Assembly: GCA_964468435.1 (NCBI GenBank)
Contig: CAYXVE010000074.1
Coordinates: 1-20,566, forward strand
Source of the DNA: JBCCTX01 sp964468435
GTDB taxonomy: Bacteria > Bacteroidota > Bacteroidia > J057
Length of the DNA stretch: 20,566 nucleotides
Direction: 5' to 3'
The translations under genes were made by a program, and so were the position numbers. Shown piece after piece: positions 6,747 to 14,308 of the stretch (its first letter is position 1; each line of letters opens with the position of its first letter). The notes beneath the pieces are model-generated. The model was not told the origin of the DNA. It worked only from the letters and a program-made list of their open reading frames with translations, and did no database searches.

Positions 6747-7409
6747 TTATTCGATCACCTCTATCTTATTTCTTCCCAAGCGTATCTGGCCCATATTTTC
6801 GAGTTGCTTCAACAACCTGGATACAGCCTCCCTGGATGCATTGAGATCATTGGCTATTTCAGAATGTGTTGCATGGATAGGCTTATGTCCGCCTGTATTT
6901 GCTCTCCGCTGAAGATACTCCCAAAGCCGCTCATCCATTTTTTTAAATGCAATACTATCCAATGTATTCATGAATTCGAGCATACGATTGTCATAAGATA
7001 GCATGACAAAATTCTTCCAGCTACGGTATTTGAGCATCCACTCATCAACGTATTTCAGGGGAATGGCAATAATGGTCGTATCGTCTTCGGCAATCGTACG
7101 TATCTGACTGCGTTTATCCATCATACAGCATGAGAATGACATGGAACAAGTCTCTCCTGCGTGTAGATAGTATAGCAAAAGTTCCTTGCCGTCTTCACCT
7201 TCACGCATGACTTTAATGCTACCCTTGATCACCAAAGGTAGCATCTTGATATATTGATTATAGTCCATAATCACTTCCCCAGCCTCAACATGTATAATTT
7301 TGGCAACATCGGCTATCTCATCCTGGAGTGCTGCCTCAGCGAGTTGGGGGAAATGTTTGCGAATCGTAGCTAAAATAGATTCGCGATCCTGATATGCGTC
7401 AATTTCCAT
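6747..7409 (-). CDS. Crp/Fnr-family regulator of the sulfur island
   Basis: This is a 220-residue Crp/Fnr transcription factor: a cyclic-nucleotide-binding-like beta barrel (about 20-125), a long dimerisation helix (about 130-170) and a C-terminal winged HTH (182-220). The recognition helix contains S192-R193-E194-A195-V196-S197-R198. Arg, Glu and the last Arg match CRP R180, E181 and R185, which read TGTGA; Ser197 is FNR-like. This suits GTGAT half-sites. The N-terminal Fe-S cysteines of FNR are absent. Instead there are three central cysteines, C88, C94 and C95 (ETCSMSFSCCMM), which could sense sulfane sulfur or redox state; that is inference. It starts 7 bp after the second YeeE/YedE gene, so it is in that operon and probably autoregulated by the operators near 8529-8581. 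Confidence 0.9.
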   Translation of the reverse strand: MEIDAYQDRESILATIRKHFPQLAEAALQDEIADVAKIIHVEAGEVIMDYNQYIKMLPLVIKGSIKVMREGEDGKELLLYYLHAGETCSMSFSCCMMDKRSQIRTIAEDDTTIIAIPLKYVDEWMLKYRSWKNFVMLSYDNRMLEFMNTLDSIAFKKMDERLWEYLQRRANTGGHKPIHATHSEIANDLNASREAVSRLLKQLENMGQIRLGRNKIEVIE

Positions 7410-7416
7410 ATTCCTG

Positions 7417-7830
7417 TCAATGAGGTAACCTGTTCATAACCACACCATAAGCAAAGGTTCCAGCCAAAGCTCCCAGAATGACTAATGCGAGGATTCCGAA
7501 ACCATTACCCAATAATACGTACATAGGCCCGGGACATGCTCCTACCAATGCCCATCCCAACCCAAAGATTGATCCCGCCAGTAAATGTCGCTTAGGTCTA
7601 AGCTTCATGGGCGTGTAATCCACGATGGTACCTCTTAGCGTTTTTACTTTTGATTTTTTCATCATGTATAGGATAACAGCACTCACTATGACAGCTACCC
7701 CGATGATCCCGTACATGTGAAAACTTTCAAAGCGGAACATTTCCTGTATCCGGAACCACGATATGGCCTCGGACTTTGTCATGATGATTCCAAATAATAC
7801 TCCTACAAAAAGAAAGGGTATGTTTTTCAT
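7417..7830 (-). CDS. YeeE/YedE-family (DUF6691-like) membrane subunit, sulfur-compound carrier
   Basis: This 137-residue integral membrane protein has about four predicted helices and the conserved motif GLGWALVGACPGPMYVLLGNG with C99, typical of the short YeeE/YedE partner. With the preceding gene it forms the split-carrier pair often found in bacterial sulfide-oxidation clusters (the PmpA/PmpB-type arrangement near rhodaneses and persulfide dioxygenases). In the one-piece YeeE of Spirochaeta, conserved cysteines guide thiosulfate across the membrane; a related role is likely here, but the exact substrate is not shown. It follows its partner by 22 bp and precedes the regulator by 7 bp. Confidence 0.88.
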   Translation of the reverse strand: MKNIPFLFVGVLFGIIMTKSEAISWFRIQEMFRFESFHMYGIIGVAVIVSAVILYMMKKSKVKTLRGTIVDYTPMKLRPKRHLLAGSIFGLGWALVGACPGPMYVLLGNGFGILALVILGALAGTFAYGVVMNRLPH

Positions 7831-7852
7831 TGTATTGTTTGCTTATGTCTGG

Positions 7853-8452
7853 TTACAGTGTAAGTAAAAAAGGTAAAATAAAGTGAGCCATGATCAATCC
7901 TCCAATGAAGAAGCCGATCACTGTCAATAATGAAGGTAGCTGTAAGTGTGCAAGCCCGGTAATGGCGTGTCCGGAAGTACATCCATCTCCGTATCTAGCG
8001 CCAAAACCCACCAGAAAGCCTCCTACTATGGCCATGAGTATCCCTTTCAGACTTGTAAAATTAAACACACTGGTAGGAATCATGCCTTGCCCTGTCGCAT
8101 CTGCTTCCGGATAATTCACTCCTACACTTTCCAAATAAGAAACTGTCGAATCTGAAATCGCAACGGACTCCGGACTTTGAAAAAACTGGGAAGTGAGAAA
8201 TCCCCCGATCAAAGCACCTGCTACAAACATCATTCGCCAGTATTCATTTTTTATATCTATGTTGAAAAATGAATATTTTTTCCCAGCACCTGCAATCGTA
8301 CAGATAGATTTAAAAGAAGTAGATACGCCAAAACTCCTACCCATCCATGTAAGCAAGAATAAAATCAGGGCAATCATTATCCCTGAAAAAGCCCAGTGCC
8401 ATGGTTGGTTGATCAGCCCTACCCATTCATATGTTCTTGATGAAAGTTCCAT
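7853..8452 (-). CDS. YeeE/YedE-family membrane protein, larger half of a split sulfur-compound carrier
   Basis: This 199-residue protein has about five membrane segments and the YeeE/YedE signature GARYGDGCTSGHAI (C158) plus a second conserved cysteine, C51, in TSFKSICTIAG. Both cysteines are characteristic of the family, whose members carry thiosulfate or other reduced sulfur species. It is the first gene of the leftward operon carrier-carrier-regulator. The start codon lies about 40 nt downstream of the predicted transcript start, with the operator at 8529-8542 in the class II activator position. A segment around residues 91-125 (QSPESVAISDSTVSYLES) is polar and probably an exposed loop. 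Confidence 0.9.
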   Translation of the reverse strand: MELSSRTYEWVGLINQPWHWAFSGIMIALILFLLTWMGRSFGVSTSFKSICTIAGAGKKYSFFNIDIKNEYWRMMFVAGALIGGFLTSQFFQSPESVAISDSTVSYLESVGVNYPEADATGQGMIPTSVFNFTSLKGILMAIVGGFLVGFGARYGDGCTSGHAITGLAHLQLPSLLTVIGFFIGGLIMAHFILPFLLTL

Positions 8453-8497
8453 AATTAATGCTAATACTAAGTTTTAACCTTAATTTAAATTTGATTA

Positions 8498-8505
8498 CAA
8501 ATGTA
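8498..8505 (-). promoter_or_regulatory. Bacteroidota -7 promoter element of the carrier-regulator operon
   Basis: On the minus strand 8505-8498 reads TACATTTG, an exact match to the Bacteroidota -7 consensus TAnnTTTG. It places the start point near 8491-8494, about 40 nt before the start codon of the larger carrier gene. No TTG is visible at the usual -33 distance, which fits a promoter that depends on an activator bound at 8529-8542. Confidence 0.6.
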
Positions 8506-8528
8506 CATAATATCTGATGGCCTTTTCA

Positions 8529-8542
8529 GTGATGTCTATCAC
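8529..8542. promoter_or_regulatory. Crp/Fnr-type operator, leftward side of the divergent control region
   Basis: GTGATGTCTATCAC is a GTGAT-N4-ATCAC palindrome centred at 8535.5. That is about 41-44 bp upstream of the leftward start point predicted from the TACATTTG element, the class II position. It is about 81 bp from the predicted rightward start, so it may also contribute to the divergent gene. Confidence 0.72.
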
Positions 8543-8567
8543 AGTATAAACGTACATTATAGGTATT

Positions 8568-8581
8568 GTGATACACATCAC
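8568..8581. promoter_or_regulatory. Crp/Fnr-type operator, rightward side of the divergent control region
   Basis: GTGATACACATCAC is the second GTGAT-N4-ATCAC palindrome here, centred at 8574.5, 39 bp from the first. Both are followed after one base by GTATAA, so the pair may be a local duplication. On the plus strand a weak -7-like octamer TAATCTTA begins at 8604, 29.5 bp from the centre, the same offset as at the other promoters. This predicts a start near 8616 for the dioxygenase-methyltransferase gene. Confidence 0.68.
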
Positions 8582-8666
8582 TGTATAAGTCATTATACTG
8601 ATATAATCTTATAGATATTTCTTTATTTGGAAACAACTTCATATAATTATATTAAAATTTGTTCAT

Positions 8667-10319
8667 ATGCTTCTCAAGATGAATAGACTGTACATTACAG
8701 ATACAAAATTACCTGATTCGCTCAATCAGGTTATCTCCAGGTTGTCTTTATTGTCCAGGGTAACACCGGGCACCGTAAGGAACGTTTTAATCGAAGCTGA
8801 TGTCAACCCTGAAGATCTACTGTCATGGGCAGATTATGAGCACCCAGTGGAAAATAGTTACGGCAGAAAACTGGTACATAAGGCAGCTAATTTTGAAATG
8901 ATGGTCATGTCCTGGCAACCGGGTGATTTCAGTACCATACATGATCATGGACATACACAGTGGGGAGCTGTACAGATTTTTGGACCTGCTGAGCATGCTA
9001 CCTTCAGATGGGAGGATCAAAGGCTTATCACCCTATCCAGAACTCAGGTAAAACCCTTTACTGTGGTAGGGGTAAGTCATACGCTAATCCACCAAATGGG
9101 AAATCCCACAGAAGATACTCCCTTTTTAAGTCTTCACATCTATGGAGACGTTAAGCACATCGAAAGTGTTACAGGGGATGCACGTATCTTTAATCTGGAA
9201 AATGATACCATTGAACGGGTAGATGGTGGCGTATTCTATGAACTCCCGGATGAACAGATCAAAACCGTAGAAGTAGGTCCAAGAGGAGATTTTCCTACCT
9301 GGCTTAGAAACCGGGTAGAACGCATTCGCCGTCTGCGCATTATCGCTGAACATGGCAGCAATATTGATCAGTCATCTATTCAGGAAAACGAGCAATCATT
9401 ATTTTCAGCTCAAAGACATTCACAGTTGTTAGATGAACTTTCTGGAATACTGGATGAAAACTCACATGTTACGAACGATCACTACTGGCGCAATCTCAGA
9501 CAAGAACTGATTGAAGCATCCCGGATGCAAAATCGCATCAGCGGCGAAAACCGGAATGAAGATGCTTTTCAGAATTATGCCTTCATGTATGATGAGTTGA
9601 TCGGAAAACCCTGCCTGAATACATTTATGAAGGATTACTTATCCTTTGTGATACAAGCCTATAGAATTGATCTACAAAGCGCTACTTTGTTGTCTCTGGG
9701 ATGCGGCACAGGCTTGATAGAGGAATACATGATCCAGAACATGGGAATAACGTATGAGCAGGTGTATGGGGTGGATATTTCTGAAGCCATGGTTGAAGTA
9801 GCCCAACAACGCATACAAGCTGAACAGGCTGATATCCTGACTATGGATACCCCATCTACACCATGGAATATTGCCTACAGTGGTCTGAATGTGCTTCAAT
9901 ACCTCCAACCAGAATACCTGGAAACTGCTGTTCACAATATTGCAAAACAGATTAATTCAGGGGGGTATTTCATTGGAGACTTCATTACGCCGGATCATAT
10001 TCGTTGGTATCCCCATGTAGTTGTATCAGATGATCAAAATCTCATTTCGTTACGCCAACCCAGACTTATCGAAAAAAATGGCAAAATGTTTCAGGAAAGC
10101 GAGATCATTAATCTCAATTTTACTGATGAACGGATGAACATTACCTATTCTGGTAAGCATAAGCGTTTCCTCCCAGCGATGAATCGCATCAGAACATACT
10201 TCGAACATGCATTCGGAGGATTTGTTGATCTGTTTGATGCTGTTACCCTAAACCCGATACCTGACCATGCCGACAGTTGTGCTTCAACCCGGTATCTGGT
10301 AGTAGCCAAAAAGCTTTGA
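8667..10319 (+). CDS. Cysteine-dioxygenase-like cupin fused to a SAM-dependent methyltransferase
   Basis: This 550-residue protein fuses two enzymes. Residues about 1-225 resemble cysteine/thiol dioxygenases: the three-His iron site is H92 and H94 (IHDHGHTQWG) plus H142, and the S155-x-H157-x-Y159 triad (SLHIYG) is present. The cysteine of the mammalian Cys-Tyr cofactor is absent, as in bacterial members. Residues about 226-300 form a charged, mostly helical linker. Residues about 300-550 are a class I methyltransferase: motif I LLSLGCGTG (341-349), VYGVDIS with acidic D370, and LNVLQYLQ. Known family reactions are thiol to sulfinate oxidation and SAM-dependent methyl transfer; the actual substrates are unknown. 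The gene is divergent from the sulfur carriers and shares two operators with them. ATG 8667 is used; ATG 8679 is possible. No signal peptide is seen. Confidence 0.85.
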   Translation: MLLKMNRLYITDTKLPDSLNQVISRLSLLSRVTPGTVRNVLIEADVNPEDLLSWADYEHPVENSYGRKLVHKAANFEMMVMSWQPGDFSTIHDHGHTQWGAVQIFGPAEHATFRWEDQRLITLSRTQVKPFTVVGVSHTLIHQMGNPTEDTPFLSLHIYGDVKHIESVTGDARIFNLENDTIERVDGGVFYELPDEQIKTVEVGPRGDFPTWLRNRVERIRRLRIIAEHGSNIDQSSIQENEQSLFSAQRHSQLLDELSGILDENSHVTNDHYWRNLRQELIEASRMQNRISGENRNEDAFQNYAFMYDELIGKPCLNTFMKDYLSFVIQAYRIDLQSATLLSLGCGTGLIEEYMIQNMGITYEQVYGVDISEAMVEVAQQRIQAEQADILTMDTPSTPWNIAYSGLNVLQYLQPEYLETAVHNIAKQINSGGYFIGDFITPDHIRWYPHVVVSDDQNLISLRQPRLIEKNGKMFQESEIINLNFTDERMNITYSGKHKRFLPAMNRIRTYFEHAFGGFVDLFDAVTLNPIPDHADSCASTRYLVVAKKL

Positions 10320-10328
10320 TAAATACAT

Positions 10329-10401
10329 AGCTCGTAAATCGTATATGTTAGCCTATAAAACCTGGAAGAATGCGAATGGATTATGATTTGATTTACGAGC
10401 T
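10329..10401. terminator. Long inverted repeat between convergent genes, possible bidirectional terminator
   Basis: AGCTCGTAAATC (10329-10340) and GATTTACGAGCT (10390-10401) are perfectly complementary over 12 bp, with a 49-nt loop. It fills the gap between the rightward dioxygenase-methyltransferase gene and the leftward small membrane-protein gene. The U-tracts are poor on both sides, so it is not a textbook intrinsic terminator. A remnant of a small mobile repeat is an alternative. Confidence 0.45.
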
Positions 10402-10419
10402 TTCAACTACAAACGTAAG

Positions 10420-10617
10420 TCATAATTGCCGCTCTTTCAACATATAACTAATCTCCCGAAGAAGTTCGTTTTGTATTTTTAATTGCTTGACAATCTCATT
10501 CTTCTGAATGAGTGCACGGGTAATCAGCATAGCAGGAATAATCGCCAACAAGCCTACAAACATTAGGAGAATCAGGATTTCAGGACCCCCTAAGGAAGGT
10601 TGTAAAGAATCTGACAT
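10420..10617 (-). CDS. Small single-span membrane protein of unknown function
   Basis: This 65-residue protein has a short N-terminal tail (MSDSLQPSLGGPE), one strong membrane helix (about 14-34, ILILLMFVGLLAIIPAMLI) and a charged helical C-terminal tail (KNEIVKQLKIQNELLREIS) that could form a coiled coil. I recognise no family beyond that general form. It lies 155 bp beyond the end of polA on the same strand, with a palindrome between them, so it probably has its own promoter. The start is the only in-frame ATG near the hydrophobic segment. No enzymatic residues are visible. Confidence 0.65.
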   Translation of the reverse strand: MSDSLQPSLGGPEILILLMFVGLLAIIPAMLITRALIQKNEIVKQLKIQNELLREISYMLKERQL

Positions 10618-10715
10618 AGGTACAACGGTTGAGTATGCATAAGGAAATTAACGAAGCTTTAATAAAGATACTGCTCGTTCCTATAAAGCTCCATTCCGCT
10701 TTTCTGCCTTTCTGG

Positions 10716-10733
10716 GGTATAGAAATCTATACC
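10716..10733. promoter_or_regulatory. Near-perfect 18-bp palindrome between polA and the small membrane-protein gene
   Basis: GGTATAGAAATCTATACC has 8-bp arms around a central AA. It lies 39 bp past the polA stop codon and about 99 bp upstream of the small membrane-protein gene, both on the minus strand. It has no U-tract on either strand, so it is more like an operator than a terminator. Chance is not excluded. Confidence 0.3.
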
Positions 10734-10772
10734 ATGCTTATTGTGAAAATATGTGATTTGTATGCGGGCATG

Positions 10773-13562
10773 CTAATGCGCCTCCAGCCAAGTCCTGCCA
10801 GTACCCATTTCTACTTCCAATGGCACAGTTAGTTCAGCAGCGTGCATCATTTTGTCTTCCACCAGAGATTTCATCTCTTCTACTTCACTTTGATGCACAT
10901 CAAATACCAATTCGTCATGCACCTGCAGGATCATCTTGGATTTCAATTGGCGTGACTCAAGTTCGTGATAAATTTGGATCATCGCCAACTTAATGATATC
11001 GGCAGCCGTTCCCTGGATCGGTGAATTGATCGCATTGCGTTCTGCAACGCCTCTGATCGTGGCATTCTTGGAATTAATATCAGCGAGATATCTCCTTCTG
11101 CCAAACAAGGTCTCAACATATCCCTTTTTCTTGGCAAGCTCTATGCTTTGATCCATATACTCCTTAATCTTCGGATAGGTCTTAAAGTAGGTGTCGATGA
11201 TATCCTTGGCTTCTGTACGGGATATCCCCATTCGTTGACTTAACCCAAATGCTGAAATACCATAGATAATCCCAAAATTGACCTGTTTGGCCTGGGAGCG
11301 TTGCTCTGAAGTAACATCCTCTGGCTTGATGCCAAATACCCTGGATGCTGCATCCCGGTGAATATCTGCACCTTCCTTAAAGGCCTGTATCATATTTTCA
11401 TCACCACTCAGGGAGGCCATCAACCTAAGCTCGACCTGTGAATAGTCTGCAGCAAGCAATACATGGTCATCGTCTCTGGCGATAAACCCCTTTCTGACCT
11501 CCCGGCCATCCTGTGTACGGATAGGAATATTCTGGAGGTTGGGTTCCAGCGAACTCAACCGTCCGGTAACAGCCACAGACTGGCTGTAAGTGGTGTGTAC
11601 CCTGCCAGTCCTCGGATTGATCAGCTTGGGAAGCGCATCAACATAGGTGGATTTCAGCTTGGTAATGCCCCGATAAGCCAGCACCCTGTCGGGTAATTCA
11701 TGTCTGAGTGCCAGATCCTGAAGGATCTGTTCATTGGTCGCATACTGGCCAGATTTAGTCTTTTTAGCATCTTTGCCCTTTCCCAGTCCTAGCTTGCTAA
11801 ACATAATCTCTCCGAGTTGTTTGGGGGAGTTGATATTAAATTCTTCTCCAGCAAGCTTATATATTTCTGCTTCCAGGGTTTGCAACCGCCCTGCAAGTTC
11901 TTCGGAATATTCAGCCAGGGTCTCTTCATCTATCCGTACGCCTGTATATTCCATGTCTGTCAGAACAGGCATTAGCAGTTGCTCAACCTGCTCAAATATA
12001 AAATTGTCTTTTACTTTGGGTGCCAGGATCTCGTAAAGCCTCCAGGTAATGTCTGCATCCTCTGCTGCATAATCGGAGACTTCCTCCACGGGGATATCCC
12101 GCATGCTCTTTTGATTTTTTCCTTTTTTGCCAATCAATGTCTCGATAGAAATGGGCGAATAATTTAGTAACTCCCTCGACATGGCATCCATCCCGTGTTT
12201 TCCTGAAGGCTTGATCACGTAATGGGCAAGCATGGTGTCAAATGATGGACCATCCAGTATAAGTCCATAATTCCTCAACACCAATGCATCGTATTTCAAA
12301 TTCTGACCTATCTTGAGTATATCTTTGCTAATGAGCACTTTACGAAATTTATCAACAATTTGCTGAGCTACATACTGATCTTCTGATACGGGTAAATAAT
12401 AAGCTTCTCCTGCTTTGAGTGCAAATGCCATCCCTACCAGTTCGGCCCGCACAGCATCCAATGAGGTTGTCTCGGTATCAAAGCACACACTCCCCTGGGC
12501 TTCGATCTTTGAGATCAACTGCGCTATTTCTTCTTCCTCCGTGATGAGGTGATAATCCTGGTTGGATTGATCAAATTTCCCCATACCCAAATCCAGATCT
12601 TTCTGATCATTGTCATCATCTACGGCATTGCCAAACAAATCCGTCTGAGGGCTGGATGCCATGGGATTCAGTTTACTATTGAGAATGCGCTGGGCTGTGG
12701 TACGAAACTCCAGTTCCTGCATCAGCTTGAGCAGGGCATCCAGATCGCAATGTCCCATTTCCAACGTATCCAGCGACCACTCCAGCGGCACTTCCGTATT
12801 GATCGTAGCTAGCTCTTTGGATAACAGACCCTGTTCTTGATGCTCGATCAGCGTCTTTTTGACGCTTTTTTTAGAGATTTTTTCGACGTTGGCAAGGGCA
12901 TCTTCAATGGTGAGAAACTCTTTCAGTAATGCCACAGCTGTCTTATCTCCAATCTTGGGAACACCCGGAATATTATCACTCGCATCTCCTTTCAACCCCA
13001 GAAAATCTACGATCTGTGTAGGAGGCAGGCCAAACTTTTCCTTTATTTCCTCAATCCCCATTACATCAAATCCTCCTCCTTTGTATTTGGGACGATAGAG
13101 ATACACATTATCTCTGACTAGTTGCGCAAAATCCTTGTCGGGCGTCACCATATAGACTTCATAGTCTGCCGCTGGTACTCCCCAAGCAATGGTTCCGATA
13201 ACATCGTCCGCTTCATACCCGTCCAGTTTTAAAACAGGTATATCCAGAATCTCCAATAGTTGAAATACATAGGGAATGATGATATCAAGGTCTTCAGGTT
13301 TATCTTCACGATGCCCTTTATAATCGGGAAAGCGGTCATGGCGGAAGGTAGGCTGATTGGTATCAAATGCTACAGCCAGGTGAGAGGGGTCCTCTTTGTT
13401 GATGATCTCCAGCAAGGTATTGGTAAACCCAAAGATCGATGAGGTATTCAATCCTGAGGTTGTTCTTCTGGGATTACTAATAAATGCAAAATGGGACCGG
13501 TAAAGAATGGCCATTGCATCGACCAGGAAAAGTTTGTGTTTTGACTTTGACATATTGTTCAA
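10773..13562 (-). CDS. polA: DNA polymerase I
   Basis: This 929-residue enzyme fills gaps in repair and removes RNA primers. It has all three domains. The 5' nuclease (about 1-290) has FLVDAMAILYRSHFAF, acidic EADD (117-120), TPDKDF and GLKGDASDNIPGVPKIG. The 3'-5' exonuclease (about 340-520) keeps its acidic residues D362 and E364 (FDTET), D425 and Y498/D502 (YAAEDAD), so proofreading is probably active. The polymerase (about 530-929) has metal ligands D706 (AADYSQVELR) and D883 (QVHDEL), and an O helix with R755, K759, F763 and Y767. The length matches the E. coli enzyme (928). It is transcribed divergently from the phosphatase gene. ATG 13553 is an alternative start three codons inside. 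Confidence 0.98.
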   Translation of the reverse strand: MNNMSKSKHKLFLVDAMAILYRSHFAFISNPRRTTSGLNTSSIFGFTNTLLEIINKEDPSHLAVAFDTNQPTFRHDRFPDYKGHREDKPEDLDIIIPYVFQLLEILDIPVLKLDGYEADDVIGTIAWGVPAADYEVYMVTPDKDFAQLVRDNVYLYRPKYKGGGFDVMGIEEIKEKFGLPPTQIVDFLGLKGDASDNIPGVPKIGDKTAVALLKEFLTIEDALANVEKISKKSVKKTLIEHQEQGLLSKELATINTEVPLEWSLDTLEMGHCDLDALLKLMQELEFRTTAQRILNSKLNPMASSPQTDLFGNAVDDDNDQKDLDLGMGKFDQSNQDYHLITEEEEIAQLISKIEAQGSVCFDTETTSLDAVRAELVGMAFALKAGEAYYLPVSEDQYVAQQIVDKFRKVLISKDILKIGQNLKYDALVLRNYGLILDGPSFDTMLAHYVIKPSGKHGMDAMSRELLNYSPISIETLIGKKGKNQKSMRDIPVEEVSDYAAEDADITWRLYEILAPKVKDNFIFEQVEQLLMPVLTDMEYTGVRIDEETLAEYSEELAGRLQTLEAEIYKLAGEEFNINSPKQLGEIMFSKLGLGKGKDAKKTKSGQYATNEQILQDLALRHELPDRVLAYRGITKLKSTYVDALPKLINPRTGRVHTTYSQSVAVTGRLSSLEPNLQNIPIRTQDGREVRKGFIARDDDHVLLAADYSQVELRLMASLSGDENMIQAFKEGADIHRDAASRVFGIKPEDVTSEQRSQAKQVNFGIIYGISAFGLSQRMGISRTEAKDIIDTYFKTYPKIKEYMDQSIELAKKKGYVETLFGRRRYLADINSKNATIRGVAERNAINSPIQGTAADIIKLAMIQIYHELESRQLKSKMILQVHDELVFDVHQSEVEEMKSLVEDKMMHAAELTVPLEVEMGTGRTWLEAH

Positions 13563-13654
13563 TTGTACAGTTGCATAGACGCAGTTCTGTAAAATTAACG
13601 TTAAACTACAAAGGTTTTAACATTTCTCTAGCATCTTTTGGCTAACTTAAACTT
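13563..13654. promoter_or_regulatory. Divergent promoter region between polA and the phosphatase gene
   Basis: These 92 bp must contain the start signals of both genes. On the minus strand TAATTTTA is one base from the TAnnTTTG consensus. On the plus strand CATCTTTTGG near 13631 is a loose match. Neither has a convincing upstream element, so exact promoters cannot be assigned. Confidence 0.3.
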
Positions 13655-14308
13655 ATGTTAGATATTTATCTCATTCGCCACGCAGAGAGCGAAGGAAATG
13701 TCAATAACCATTTGATTGGGGGCAGATCGAACCACTACAAGCTCACGGAAAGGGGCATTGAACAAGCAAGAAAACTGGGAAAAAGGTTTAGAGAAGATCA
13801 GATTACCTTTGATCATGTGTTCAGCTCTCCAGCTATCCGTGCAGAACATACTGCCCAGATTATTTGTGAAGAAATTCCACACCCTATAGAATCTATACAA
13901 TATTCGGAACACCTACTGGAACTATCTCAGGGGGAATGGGAGGGCCAGCTGAGAGAACTTCATTTCACTGCAGAACGAAGAAAGGAATTAGCACAAAATC
14001 CTTGGGATTTTGCACCTCCAGGTGGAGAGTCTCAGCGACAGGTAGAAGAACGTATGTTCAGGTGGTTGTGTGAACATGTAATCCCATTAAAAGATCAACA
14101 ATCACGCGTTGCGGTTGTTTCTCACGGCATGGCAATCAAAAGTCTGTTTCGAAAGATCATGGACGCCCATCCTGGCATGACACGCAATACCATTTTACAT
14201 AATACCGCTGTAACCCGGCTCATGTATCTGGAAGAAAAGTGGATGATCGAGCGATTTAATGACCATTTCCACCTCAATGGTACCGGATTTGTAGATCACT
14301 ACGGCTGA
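13655..14308 (+). CDS. Histidine phosphatase family protein (phosphoglycerate mutase-like)
   Basis: This 217-residue protein of the histidine phosphatase superfamily has the catalytic motif LIRHAES (phospho-accepting H8 with R7), the FSSPAIRAEHTA arginine loop, a likely acid/base glutamate in LSQGEWEG, and the second catalytic histidine in VVSHGMAIKSL. Members hydrolyse phosphate esters through a phosphohistidine; the group includes broad phosphatases, alpha-ribazole phosphatase (CobC) and GpmB-like proteins. No cobalamin genes are near, so CobC is not supported. It is divergent from polA, and its 3' end overlaps the convergent small gene by 10 bp. Confidence 0.9.
   Translation: MLDIYLIRHAESEGNVNNHLIGGRSNHYKLTERGIEQARKLGKRFREDQITFDHVFSSPAIRAEHTAQIICEEIPHPIESIQYSEHLLELSQGEWEGQLRELHFTAERRKELAQNPWDFAPPGGESQRQVEERMFRWLCEHVIPLKDQQSRVAVVSHGMAIKSLFRKIMDAHPGMTRNTILHNTAVTRLMYLEEKWMIERFNDHFHLNGTGFVDHYG

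Noticed and set aside
6747..7409. The regulator as an oxygen-sensing FNR with a [4Fe-4S] cluster.
   Set aside because: The N-terminal cysteine set needed for the cluster is absent; only three central cysteines exist.
10629..10832. 67-codon plus-strand open frame between polA and the small membrane-protein gene.
   Set aside because: It runs into the 3' end of polA in antisense, spans the 10716-10733 palindrome and has no protein-like features.
13655..14308. Alpha-ribazole phosphatase (cobC).
   Set aside because: The family fold alone does not show it, and no cobalamin genes are present in the window.
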